Shown here: in pieces, positions 10,011-17,776 of the stretch
How the letters are laid out: every line of letters begins with the position of its first letter
Position numbering within the stretch: the stretch's first letter is position 1
Assembly (NCBI GenBank): GCA_035438985.1
Contig: DAORJK010000002.1
Coordinates: 248,001-312,000, forward strand
DNA length: 64,000 nt
DNA from: UBA4408 sp002389785
GTDB taxonomy: Bacteria > Bacteroidota > Bacteroidia > UBA4408
Direction: 5' to 3'
The notes under the pieces: generated by a model
Databases searched by the model: none
Told to the model about the DNA's origin: nothing
The model's input: the letters and a program-made list of their open reading frames with translations, nothing else
Made by a program: the position numbers and the translations under genes

Positions 10011-10325
10011 ATGGAAGAACAAACAAATCCGAATCAGTTAAACATTGAGCTTAGCGAAGAAATAGCTGAAGGTATATATACGAATTTAGCAATCATTACA
10101 CACTCAAATGCTGAGTTTGTAATTGATTTTATACGCATGATGCCGGGTGTGCCAAAAGCAAAGGTAAAATCGCGTGTTTTGATGACTCCGCAGCATGCTA
10201 AACGTTTATTGCTTGCGTTAAAGGACAATGTTCAAAAATACGAATCACAGCACGGTGTAATTAAGGAAGGGGAAAGTAATACAGCTTATCCGATGAATTT
10301 TGGAGGACCTACTGCGCAAGCTTAA
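10011..10325 (+). CDS. DUF3467 protein
   Basis: This 104-residue cytoplasmic protein belongs to the DUF3467 family, which is commonly found immediately after rpoC in Bacteroidota; its function is not established. Recognisable family features are the N-terminal INIELSEEIAEG-like strand (here LNIELSEEIAEGIYTNLA), the NAEFVIDFIRMMPG core and SRVLMTPQHAKRLLLALKDN. There is no signal peptide or membrane segment. Its position suggests a link to transcription or to the polymerase, but nothing in the sequence shows an interaction. A strong terminator hairpin follows at 10441-10484, so the rpoC transcript probably ends with this gene. Confidence 0.92.
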   Translation: MEEQTNPNQLNIELSEEIAEGIYTNLAIITHSNAEFVIDFIRMMPGVPKAKVKSRVLMTPQHAKRLLLALKDNVQKYESQHGVIKEGESNTAYPMNFGGPTAQA

Positions 10326-10683
10326 TGAATAGGTACCACCGGTTGATAAAACACCTGTGGATACTAACCTAGATGTATAAAATGTAGATTTAATAATTTG
10401 CTTCATAGGATTGAAGAACTATCAATTTCTTTTGCGATCAATACAAGAAGCCTCGTACTAAATTTCGAGGCTTCTTGTATTTTTAAAACCTCTCAACCCG
10501 CATTATATTACGTTTAAAGTAACCTATCATCCACAAAAGGTAGGAAAATTGGAAAGCGACTTTATTGTGTAAGGTATAGCATGTGAATGTTGTAAATGCT
10601 TTTGTTTATTGTAAAACACTGAAGCTAAAAAAGCTGCGCAATTTTGCAGCGTAATAATTCAGTTATATCTTACAATTAGCTTC
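10326..10683. other. Intergenic space after DUF3467, with a short gene-like remnant
   Basis: No complete gene is seen. Besides the terminator at 10441-10484, bases 10510-10569 read as 20 residues (TFKVTYHPQKVGKLESDFIV) followed by a stop. These resemble the KVTYxxxxVGxFxxTxxI strand of DUF1573 or ASH-type domains such as the pair at 47.4-48.4 kb. It could be the tail of a decayed gene, but the match is short. Confidence 0.3.
10441..10484 (+). terminator. Rho-independent terminator after the rpoC-DUF3467 unit
   Basis: ATACAAGAAGCCTCG (10441-10455) pairs without mismatch with 10466-10480 around a 10-base loop, followed by TTTT. The stem is GC-rich near the loop and AT-rich at the base, as expected of an intrinsic terminator. 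Confidence 0.85.
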
Positions 10684-11058
10684 ATGACAAAAAATAATAA
10701 CAACTCAAGCAATCAACAAAAAAATAGCTTAGTCAATGAAAAAGCTATTGAAGATCAAAGCAAGCGACAAACTTTGACAAATCTTCCGATCACTCATCTA
10801 GCGAATGAATTGATAGAAGATCAAGAAAAGCAAAACCAAAAGGGAATTATTGTGGCCGGTCCTGAGAACCATACAGCTGACCAAAAGCGTGGAAGTGGGG
10901 TAGTTCAAACCACACATAACCCGGAGCCTATTATTGATGAAGTTGAAATTGATATGGAAGATATAGAAGGCAACAATGAAAACCCTCGTGCTACAGTTGA
11001 AAAAATTGAAAGCAGTTTTCAAACCGGTTCAAAGCATTCAGATAACAAAAGTGAATAA
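10684..11058 (+). CDS. Small hydrophilic acidic protein, unknown
   Basis: This 124-residue protein is not recognised. It is low in hydrophobic residues and rich in N, Q, E, D and K (opening MTKNNNNSSNQQKN, later an acidic stretch VEIDMEDIEGNNEN), with no signal peptide, membrane segment or cysteine. It looks largely disordered. The ATG follows a purine-poor leader and sits 200 bases after the rpoC unit terminator, so it is likely transcribed alone. A near-perfect palindrome at 11094-11120 (TTCATCCT with AGGATGAA) just after the stop could mark the 3' end. The reading frame is plausible in codon use but the protein is short and simple, so its reality is moderate. Confidence 0.6.
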   Translation: MTKNNNNSSNQQKNSLVNEKAIEDQSKRQTLTNLPITHLANELIEDQEKQNQKGIIVAGPENHTADQKRGSGVVQTTHNPEPIIDEVEIDMEDIEGNNENPRATVEKIESSFQTGSKHSDNKSE

Positions 11059-11699
11059 TGAATTTTAAAGGAAAACCCACTTTCTCGCCCTCTTTCATCC
11101 TCGTTTAAAACAAGGATGAACAAAATATGCCTTTGTAACGAATAATATAAAAAATCGTACCCGTTTTCAACCTACAGTGTACCCACATCTCTTGTAAGTT
11201 GCCAACTATATTAGATGTAATAAAATTTGTTTAACCCTTTTTTGAGAATGATAATTACCGTTGTTCCATGAAACTTAGATGCTTTCTATCGTCCCAATCA
11301 ATCAATAATCCAGGAAGCTCATTTTGAAGGACAATTTTAAAACCCAAATAAGAAACATTGCTAAAAATAATCCCCCACTGCAAATTTTTCAATTCCATGC
11401 CCCTCAATAATAAATTCAGGTTTAAATATTGTTATAGAAAACGTATTGAAAGGTAAGTACAAAACGAGTGTACAGTAAACAAAGCCGTTGGGGAGAAAGT
11501 GGAAAAATTCCTAAAAATAACAGGTCGCATACTTCATACTTCAACAATCCCTGCCTGCATAGCAAGATTGCGTATGGATGTTCAACTTTCGTTCTCTGCC
11601 ATACGCAATCTTGCGGGGAGCATATTTTCCCGTATCTCTTTGGAAGCAGAAATCAGAAGGCTGGTCACTTTATTTTGGCTTTATACGGTTCAAAAAAAT
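11059..11699. other. Gene-poor 640-base space
   Basis: No well-supported gene lies here. A 47-codon minus-strand frame (11398 down to 11255, starting MELKNLQWGIIF and containing LLIDWDDRKHLSF) reads like protein but has an in-frame stop shortly upstream and no recognised family; it may be a fragment. The strongest signal is the 16-bp hairpin at 11562-11614. Longer plus-strand frames at 11.47-11.82 kb overlap the secreted protein gene and look like shadows. Confidence 0.4.
11562..11614. repeat. Perfect 16-bp inverted repeat
   Basis: GCAAGATTGCGTATGG at 11562-11577 is exactly complementary to 11599-11614, with a 21-base loop. It lies 85 bases past the stop of the minus-strand T9SS gene but has no T tract, so it is a weak terminator candidate. 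It could equally be an insertion-element end or a 3' RNA stabiliser. Confidence 0.7.
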
Positions 11700-12689
11700 T
11701 CACGAACGCTGAATTACTATTTTCTTATAACGCACATCTCCGTTATTAAATTTGCATTGCATAATGTAAATTCCAACTTCCAGTTGTCCTACATCTATTG
11801 TAACTGTTTCATTTGAAGGAATAAAACGCAAAGCTATCTTATTACCTATATCCATTAGGTTAATCTCACGAATTTTTTGTTGTGAGATCACTTTAAAATT
11901 GCCTTTAGATGGATTTGGATATACTGCAAAATCGACTTCTGCTACTTCTTTGATACTTAAAGTAGTATCTTCCACTAAACTTACGTCATCAATATAGTAG
12001 TACGCCGAACAACAAAAACTTGTCGAAGTTATTAAAGTTCTAAGTGTATCACAAACTAAGCCATCATGAAAATTCCCTAGTGTTAAAAAACGCTCACCCC
12101 CCTGTGCAATAAAACTTGCATTAACTGCAAACCAGTTTAATGTGTCGTCAATTCTTCCATTATACTGAAGCTGAGGAACTACCGGTATATTCATTAAATC
12201 CGACGAAGTATATAACAAGCTATCATTTGATAAATATGCATCAAATTTAGTAATTGAAAAACGCGATTCATTTGCCATTGAAACAAAGTATTGCAAATCG
12301 TATTTTTTATTGGCTATTAGTTCCTGACTAAGTTTAACTTCTGCATATTCTCTAAATCCATTGCCTCCGTATGGAGTGCTATATAATGCTATTCCTATGT
12401 AGGAATTCCCAGTATTAGCAATTTGATAACCTGCAATATTATTTGGGACATCAGTAAAAGTATTACTACATGAGTTGTAATAATCACTGCTACTCGAATA
12501 GTTAACACTGAACCCGCCTGGATATTTGTGGGGTTGAAACCATCCAGAACAATAAAATATCTGGTTTATACTTGTCGGGCATTGTGTATAAATTTCAAAG
12601 CTTCCATTAGGTACTAAATTTTGAGCATTGGAATTAATGTAAACAAAAAATACAGAAATGGCAATTACTATTTTTATATATTCTTTCAC
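11700..12689 (-). CDS. Secreted protein with T9SS type A sorting domain
   Basis: This 329-residue protein has a signal peptide (hydrophobic residues about 5-20, then NAQ) and a C-terminal type IX secretion sorting domain of about 75 residues with the expected landmarks: VYPNPSKGNFKV, then GIYIMQC and a basic end. The domain directs export through the outer membrane and attachment or release at the surface. The middle (about 22-235) begins LVPNGSFE and is a beta-rich jelly-roll-like region that resembles carbohydrate-binding modules often seen in secreted Bacteroidota proteins; several cysteines may form disulfides. No catalytic motif was seen. It is flanked by hairpins on both sides and appears monocistronic. 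Confidence 0.85.
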   Translation of the reverse strand: MKEYIKIVIAISVFFVYINSNAQNLVPNGSFEIYTQCPTSINQIFYCSGWFQPHKYPGGFSVNYSSSSDYYNSCSNTFTDVPNNIAGYQIANTGNSYIGIALYSTPYGGNGFREYAEVKLSQELIANKKYDLQYFVSMANESRFSITKFDAYLSNDSLLYTSSDLMNIPVVPQLQYNGRIDDTLNWFAVNASFIAQGGERFLTLGNFHDGLVCDTLRTLITSTSFCCSAYYYIDDVSLVEDTTLSIKEVAEVDFAVYPNPSKGNFKVISQQKIREINLMDIGNKIALRFIPSNETVTIDVGQLEVGIYIMQCKFNNGDVRYKKIVIQRS

Positions 12690-12710
12690 TGTTGTGCGAT
12701 AAAAGATTTT

Positions 12711-12750
12711 AAAAGAGCCGTTTGAGTAATCTCATTCGGCTCTTTTTTGT
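12711..12750. terminator. Hairpin with T tract between two minus-strand genes
   Basis: AAAAGAGCCG (12711-12720) pairs exactly with 12737-12746 around a 16-base loop and is flanked by T runs on the plus strand and A/T runs on the minus strand. It lies 180 bases after the cytochrome-like lipoprotein gene, so it probably ends that minus-strand transcript. Confidence 0.7.
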
Positions 12751-12925
12751 ATTATGGTTTTGCGAACTCAAATAGAATAGATAAAAGTAGTTATTTCTTC
12801 CCTAGCACAAGCATTCATACTTGTGTGTTTTTAATCATAAATGCACGCAAATTGTTTTAATTATGAAGGTCTACTCTTATATAAAAATCACCTTTCCCAA
12901 AGTGAATTTTTACTTCAATTTATGT

Positions 12926-13303
12926 TTACTCCAAACTACCTTGATTCACCCAGGCTATGATTTTATTTAATTCGCAATCCTCTAGTTTAGGAAGCGATTT
13001 GGGCATGTTTGCTGCATTTCCATCGTGGGTTACACTTGAAACCAATTGTCCGGTTACAACCACATTCTGCACATCGGCATAACTGGTTAAAGGAATTTCA
13101 CTGGTGCTACCATTGGTTTGATGGCATGAATTATCTAAGCCGCAATTTTTAGTAAGTATTGCTTGTATATCTTTGGTATAGGTAACGGCACTTGTGTCGG
13201 TATCGCACTCTTCAACTGCAGGATACATCTTTTCAAGATTATTGTACTCACACGAAATTAAAGCAACGGAAATAGCAATTAAGAGTAAGGTAATACGTTT
13301 CAT
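12926..13303 (-). CDS. Cytochrome-c-like lipoprotein with CX5CH motif
   Basis: This 125-residue protein has a lipoprotein signal peptide ending ALISC (Cys18). It carries a cytochrome-like core: YTKDIQAIL, then C54-GLDNS-C60-H61, a CX5CH spacing in place of the usual CX2CH, and a MPK near residue 98 that could supply the distal methionine. Two further cysteines (in EECDT and in LEDCEL) flank the core and could form a disulfide. The 63213-63596 protein is a clear paralogue with the same spacing and the same YNNL after the lipid cysteine. Its ATG directly abuts the stop of the CXXCH T9SS protein upstream, so the two are coupled. Whether haem is attached is not shown. Confidence 0.75.
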   Translation of the reverse strand: MKRITLLLIAISVALISCEYNNLEKMYPAVEECDTDTSAVTYTKDIQAILTKNCGLDNSCHQTNGSTSEIPLTSYADVQNVVVTGQLVSSVTHDGNAANMPKSLPKLEDCELNKIIAWVNQGSLE

Positions 13304-14146
13304 TTAGTTGCGATGTATTAGTTTTAAACAATAATTTTTGTCTGCCGATTCAACACGAAGATAATAAATTCCTGTTTCGAGATTATCAGGGAATTGGATT
13401 TGAAGTGATGCCTCCAAATTGTTTTCTACCTTTTGAGGAACAGCAACTGTTCTACCATTCATATCTACTATCCAATACTTAAATTCGGCTAACTCATTTA
13501 TACCTTGCAGTGTGAAGGATTCAAGCACAGGATTTGGGTAAATACTTAGTTTTTTAGAAGACTCAATTTTTGCAACTCCTACAGGAAAAGGTGTAACCAA
13601 TTGATTGGTTTTATAGATATAATCATTCAATGAATCGTTATTATTATTGGCAGCATTTCCGGCAGTATAAAAACGAATATTTCCAACATTCGTGGCAGGT
13701 GCAGTCCAGTTAAAGCTAAAGGTATGGCTGTTGGCACTTAATCCTCCATTTAATTTGTGAACCACATTGGTTCTTGGAGTACCACTCACAGTGGCCGATT
13801 TTAAACTGGTTTGTGCACTATTGGTAATGGTAAAAGAACCTCCATTGCTGTTGTTGCTCGTGCGAAGTGCTTCAAATCCAAAACCAAATAATCCAACTCC
13901 GGTTTGCGCTACTGTTACATCAATTTGATACACTTGACCGGGAACGTATTGCCAATTAGTTAAATTCGGAGAACTAATGGTAATTGAACCGGGTCCGCTA
14001 TTAACAGCAAAACTGGTATGACATCCGGTACAATCAAATTCTCCCGGGGAGCCTGTTCTTGCAGCTTTTCCGTCTTTGTCGAGTATATCGGCTACGGCAA
14101 CAAATGCAATGACACTAAAAATAGAAATTACAAAATAATTTTTCAT
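13304..14146 (-). CDS. CXXCH (choice-of-anchor V type) T9SS-sorted protein
   Basis: This 280-residue secreted protein has a signal peptide, then a conserved TGSPGEFDCTGCHTSF segment at about residues 31-46 with a canonical CXXCH haem-attachment motif, then a Reelin-like beta domain (YVPGQVYQIDVTV through FNWTAP) as in the choice-of-anchor V family, and a C-terminal T9SS sorting domain (YPNPVLESF, later GIYYLRV). It probably sits on the cell surface as a one-haem protein. The function of the family is not established; electron transfer or ligand sensing at the surface are both possible. It lies downstream of the BtuG-like gene by 148 bases and is immediately followed, with no gap, by the CX5CH lipoprotein. 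Confidence 0.85.
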   Translation of the reverse strand: MKNYFVISIFSVIAFVAVADILDKDGKAARTGSPGEFDCTGCHTSFAVNSGPGSITISSPNLTNWQYVPGQVYQIDVTVAQTGVGLFGFGFEALRTSNNSNGGSFTITNSAQTSLKSATVSGTPRTNVVHKLNGGLSANSHTFSFNWTAPATNVGNIRFYTAGNAANNNNDSLNDYIYKTNQLVTPFPVGVAKIESSKKLSIYPNPVLESFTLQGINELAEFKYWIVDMNGRTVAVPQKVENNLEASLQIQFPDNLETGIYYLRVESADKNYCLKLIHRN

Positions 14147-14294
14147 TCGTGGGGTTAGGGTTAGTTTAATAAAAATCCAAAGAAAGACCTTTTCATGAAA
14201 TTAAGCAAACCAGAATTTATATGATTTTACTTGATAAAATGAAAAGTATAAATTAGTAACAAGCACTCAAGCCGAATTGTTTCTGGTATATAGC

Positions 14295-15407
14295 TTATTG
14301 AAAACAAAACCCACTCGGAATAATTCCAACCTGAAAGCTATCTAATAATGCTGCAGCCGGTGAGTAGCGTAAAACCCATCCATTGCTCGAAAAATTAGGA
14401 GCATAGCCTGCAAAAATTTGATTCGTTACTGGGTCAATTCCGAGGCTGTAAAAATTTCGATTTATTAAAGGAGTCGTTGGTAAAGCGCCAGCTGTGATAT
14501 CCATCGCATACAAGCTTCCTAAACTATATAAGTTTCCTAAAAAATACAATTTGTCTTTCGTTGTATTCGTGCACAAATTAAGCGGATGTTCACTGTGTGA
14601 AACAAATGTAAAACTGGCTTCAACTGTATTGCTTGTTGGGTCAATACGCACTAACTTTCCGGGTATTCCATTCGCAGGTGTTACATAATCAATTATTCCT
14701 CCGCAGAGCACCCATATTTTACCGTTTTTATCCATCACAATACTATTGGGATTATCACCAACTACAAGGTTTGCAACAACTGCATCACTGTTGCTATTAA
14801 TAACAGTAACCGTACTATCAAAGTCTAAACCTCCGGAGTTTACTACATACACCAGATTCCCATTTTGAAGCATTTTTTCGGGGCCATTTCCGGCAGGAAT
14901 TAATGCACCAGCTGTGTTGTTTGTTAAATCAACAACTCTAACTCCTTTACCCACTCCACTGCTTCCCCATTGCGAAACATATGCCTTGTTGGCATTCACA
15001 GCAAGTAGGTAACGCGGTAAACTCAAACCGCTGATTTTAGCCAGTGATTTAAAATCAGTTGAATTTACCACTTCAATTTTATCGGCATTATTCACCACAA
15101 CATATCCTTTGCTATTGCTGATTGTCATGGACTGAACCAAATTTCCCAAAGGCAAACTATTTGCACTGTTAAACAAATCGTTGTAAACCGTACCATTGGA
15201 ACGACTGTAGTAACTTACAGTTCCGGTGCCGGTCATAAAAGGCCCTTCACAGGTAACAAATACTCCATTTGTATATTCTACAGGTGTAGGTTCAACAATG
15301 GGTGTTACCGGATTTGGATCTTCTTCTTTGTTGTTTTCACATGATGAAAGTACGATTGCGCTTACGAATAATCGACATAGCATTTTGGTTTTGAATATTT
15401 TTTTCAT
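14295..15407 (-). CDS. BtuG-like surface beta-propeller lipoprotein
   Basis: This 370-residue lipoprotein (lipobox LSSC, about Cys23, followed by an acidic E/N/D linker) is a YncE/DUF5074-type beta-propeller with repeated strands such as KGYVVVNNADKIEVVN and KIWVLCGG. In Bacteroides, BtuG of this type caps the BtuB receptor and captures cobalamin with high affinity. Here it starts 26 bases after btuB, behind the same cobalamin riboswitch, which strongly supports the same role. The acidic stretch after the lipid cysteine fits a surface-export signal for lipoproteins. The cobalamin-binding residues could not be checked by eye. Confidence 0.85.
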   Translation of the reverse strand: MKKIFKTKMLCRLFVSAIVLSSCENNKEEDPNPVTPIVEPTPVEYTNGVFVTCEGPFMTGTGTVSYYSRSNGTVYNDLFNSANSLPLGNLVQSMTISNSKGYVVVNNADKIEVVNSTDFKSLAKISGLSLPRYLLAVNANKAYVSQWGSSGVGKGVRVVDLTNNTAGALIPAGNGPEKMLQNGNLVYVVNSGGLDFDSTVTVINSNSDAVVANLVVGDNPNSIVMDKNGKIWVLCGGIIDYVTPANGIPGKLVRIDPTSNTVEASFTFVSHSEHPLNLCTNTTKDKLYFLGNLYSLGSLYAMDITAGALPTTPLINRNFYSLGIDPVTNQIFAGYAPNFSSNGWVLRYSPAAALLDSFQVGIIPSGFCFQ

Positions 15408-15433
15408 GATTTTTTTAGCTTGATTGTTTATTT

Positions 15434-17383
15434 TTATTTGGTTGAATGAAAGGAGATGCTTAGTCCTGCTTGAAAATTAATTCCGGGCATTGGTCGCCAG
15501 GCAATAATTTGATACTGTTTATTTAAAATATTGTTTATTTCGAAAAAAGCAGAAATACCGAATTTGTTGAATACCACCAGTTGCGCAACACGTATTCCAT
15601 CCAATTGATAAGGATTCAAATAACTTGTGTTTTCATTGTTAATAAAGCGTTTTCCGCAATAAGTATGTAAATAGGAAACTGAAAATTTTTGGTACTGAAT
15701 GGTAGCTACTACTTTGTACAAATGGATGGGTACATAAAACAATTGCTTGCCATAAGTGGTATTTACAGCCTGTTGCGACTTATCAATGCTTATGGTGTAT
15801 GAATACGATGGCTTTAATTCTACGCTAAATTTCTTTCGTTTATAGCTAATAGCAGTTGATGCTTCTACACCATGTGCTTCAACTTTACTAACATTTTGAG
15901 GTGTCCAAATTCCATCGGAACCGGGCTGCCATACAATCATGTTGTTTAATTTGCTCAAAAAAAAGTTAGCCCTGCTTTCAAATTTGAACTTGTTTTTATC
16001 AACTGTTGAACTAATTCCTGCATCACCACTCCAACCACTTTCGGGGATTAATTGCCTATTACCTTTAGCTCCTTGCTCCGTCCAAAATAAATCGTTAAAG
16101 GTTGGAACCCGGTAATTTCTAGAAATAGTAGCACTCAATTTTAACCATGAAAAAACTAATTTTTCAGTTCCCAAACTTGGGGTGAATGGAACACCCGTTG
16201 TTCCAAAATATTCTTTTCGTAGCGAAAGCCTGCTTTTCCAGCTTTTGTTTTTAGAAATAAAACAGAGTGCTCCAAATCCGGCAATACGCTGTAAATAGGG
16301 GTTTGTGCTGCCATATCCATCACTCAATGCTTCTGAATAATTATAGAGCCCACCGAGTTCTACTTGCAACTGTGAGGTAAGTTCAAAAATATCTTCTAGC
16401 TCAACAATGCTTGCTTTTGATTTACTCTTTTCGTCGAGCGAGGTGCTTATATCAGTAAATTCAATACTTTCGTCAAAATATGCGAGCCGCGCACTGAGTT
16501 TATGTCGCTTCATGCCTGCGTTCCATTCAACAGTCGTGCGGTAAAATTTATCAACTTGGGCTTGTTGTCCGGGCTTACTAACTATGGTAGCCGGGATTTG
16601 ACGTTGATTATTTTGATACCAGAATCGTACACTTATTTTTTGATTTTTGCTTGGTCGTATATAGCTTTCAAACAAGGCACCCTGTTGCTCAAGTGCTGCA
16701 TTTTGTTGATGTTGCTTTGGTTTATCTTGTACAGCAGTATTTACAAACTGGAAATTATTTTCGGCACTGTGATTAAATAATCGCAACTTACAAGCTACTA
16801 TGTTATTGCTCCAGGCAACTTTAATACTTTGTTGATACTCTTCAAAACTTCCCACTGATGCGCTTATCGTACTTTCAAAACCTTGATTAAAAAGTGCTGC
16901 ATTTGTAAGCAAGATAGTTCCTCCAACCGATCCACTACCATACAAAGCTCCTGAACCTCCTAAATTTAATTTCACATCATCCATAAAAACAGCAGGAAGC
17001 AAAGCATAATCCAGTAAACCATTCATCGGACTTTGCAAATTAAATCCATTCCACAAGGTGGCAGTGTGCGCAGCCATAGTACCCCTGAAACTGCCCAAGG
17101 CCAAGCCCCCTAAACCATATGATTTAACGAACATGGAGTTTTGCTGAGCTAAAAGGTCGGCTAAGTTTCGGGCTACCGGCACATGCAATTGGTTGCTATC
17201 AAGTGCTTCAGTTTTTTGACCGGCAATGGATTGTGTGTAACGATTGGCAGAAAGGGTAAAACTTTTTAAATGAACAATGCTGTCTAAAGTACCGGCTGTG
17301 CTAGTCTGTGCAAGTAACCCCAACGGATACACCATTGCACAGAACATAAATACAGTTAAATAAGATTTGACACTTTGCTTCAT
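15434..17383 (-). CDS. btuB: TonB-dependent vitamin B12 receptor (BtuB)
   Basis: This 649-residue outer-membrane receptor has a signal peptide (from MKQSVKSYL to LLAQ), a plug domain at about residues 40-150 (RGTMAAHTATLWNGF, LNLGGSGALYGSGSVGG) and a long beta-barrel to the C-terminal aromatic strand. Cobalamin specificity is inferred from the cobalamin riboswitch directly upstream and the BtuG-like gene directly downstream. The ATG at 17383 is preferred over an upstream in-frame ATG at 17434, because the first 17 residues of the longer form do not look like a leader. Length is near E. coli BtuB, slightly larger. Confidence 0.9.
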   Translation of the reverse strand: MKQSVKSYLTVFMFCAMVYPLGLLAQTSTAGTLDSIVHLKSFTLSANRYTQSIAGQKTEALDSNQLHVPVARNLADLLAQQNSMFVKSYGLGGLALGSFRGTMAAHTATLWNGFNLQSPMNGLLDYALLPAVFMDDVKLNLGGSGALYGSGSVGGTILLTNAALFNQGFESTISASVGSFEEYQQSIKVAWSNNIVACKLRLFNHSAENNFQFVNTAVQDKPKQHQQNAALEQQGALFESYIRPSKNQKISVRFWYQNNQRQIPATIVSKPGQQAQVDKFYRTTVEWNAGMKRHKLSARLAYFDESIEFTDISTSLDEKSKSKASIVELEDIFELTSQLQVELGGLYNYSEALSDGYGSTNPYLQRIAGFGALCFISKNKSWKSRLSLRKEYFGTTGVPFTPSLGTEKLVFSWLKLSATISRNYRVPTFNDLFWTEQGAKGNRQLIPESGWSGDAGISSTVDKNKFKFESRANFFLSKLNNMIVWQPGSDGIWTPQNVSKVEAHGVEASTAISYKRKKFSVELKPSYSYTISIDKSQQAVNTTYGKQLFYVPIHLYKVVATIQYQKFSVSYLHTYCGKRFINNENTSYLNPYQLDGIRVAQLVVFNKFGISAFFEINNILNKQYQIIAWRPMPGINFQAGLSISFHSTK

Positions 17384-17483
17384 GTTGTAAATCAAACTAA
17401 AGCAACTAATGGTTTCAAAAAAGAGTAAATGCAAGGCACCACTATTCTTTGCTTTTTCTCCGAAAGCTGCGAATCAATAAAAT

Positions 17484-17657
17484 TGTGGCAGGTCTTCTGA
17501 CTCTTCCTACTTCTGAAGGCCTTCCCGTTTTAATAACAGTGGCAGTTGATTTTCAGAAGCTGTATTCTTCTTTCGAAGAAAAGGAATTACAGCAGCGGGA
17601 ACTGTTAAGGACTTTCACCTTATTCCCTTTTAATGTGATTTTGTTTTATAAAATCAC
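17484..17657 (-). promoter_or_regulatory. Cobalamin riboswitch controlling btuB-btuG
   Basis: On the minus strand the conserved blocks appear in the right order: GGGAATAAGGTGAAAGTCC, AACAGTTCCCGCTGCTGTAA, the B12 box GCCACTG (17543-17537), GGGAAGGC and AGTCAGAAGACCTGCC (ending near 17485). This fits the cobalamin aptamer family and predicts repression of the receptor genes when B12 is abundant. About 100 bases separate it from the btuB ATG; no U-tract terminator was seen, so translational control is more likely. A small perfect hairpin (17635-17642 with 17650-17657) lies at its 5' edge. Confidence 0.93.
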
Positions 17658-17675
17658 AACCAAAATTTTGTGATG

Positions 17676-17683
17676 CAAATGTA
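17676..17683 (-). promoter_or_regulatory. Predicted promoter of the btuB riboswitch leader
   Basis: TACATTTG on the minus strand matches the Bacteroidota -7 consensus TAnnTTTG and lies just upstream of the aptamer, so transcription would begin at its edge. No clear -33 TTG is seen. Confidence 0.5.
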
Positions 17684-17727
17684 GTAGATTTCTTTTTGTT
17701 AAGAAATTAGAATTTAAATTGGAGTGA

Positions 17728-17756
17728 TTTGGGTTTAGATAAGGATGTTAACTTTG
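17728..17756 (+). promoter_or_regulatory. Predicted promoter of cinA
   Basis: TTTG (17728-17731), a 17-base spacer and TAACTTTG (17749-17756) match the Bacteroidota -33/-7 consensus. It predicts initiation near 17763, which rules out the upstream in-frame ATG at 17729 as the cinA start. Confidence 0.7.
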
Positions 17757-17776
17757 TTATTTATTTCAAACTAAGA

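Noticed and set aside
10510..10572. DUF1573 gene fragment
   Set aside because: Only 20 residues with a weak pattern; kept as an intergenic note rather than a pseudogene call.
11468..11816. Two plus-strand frames of 93 and 105 residues
   Set aside because: They overlap the minus-strand T9SS protein gene and have no family features or good start; read as shadows.
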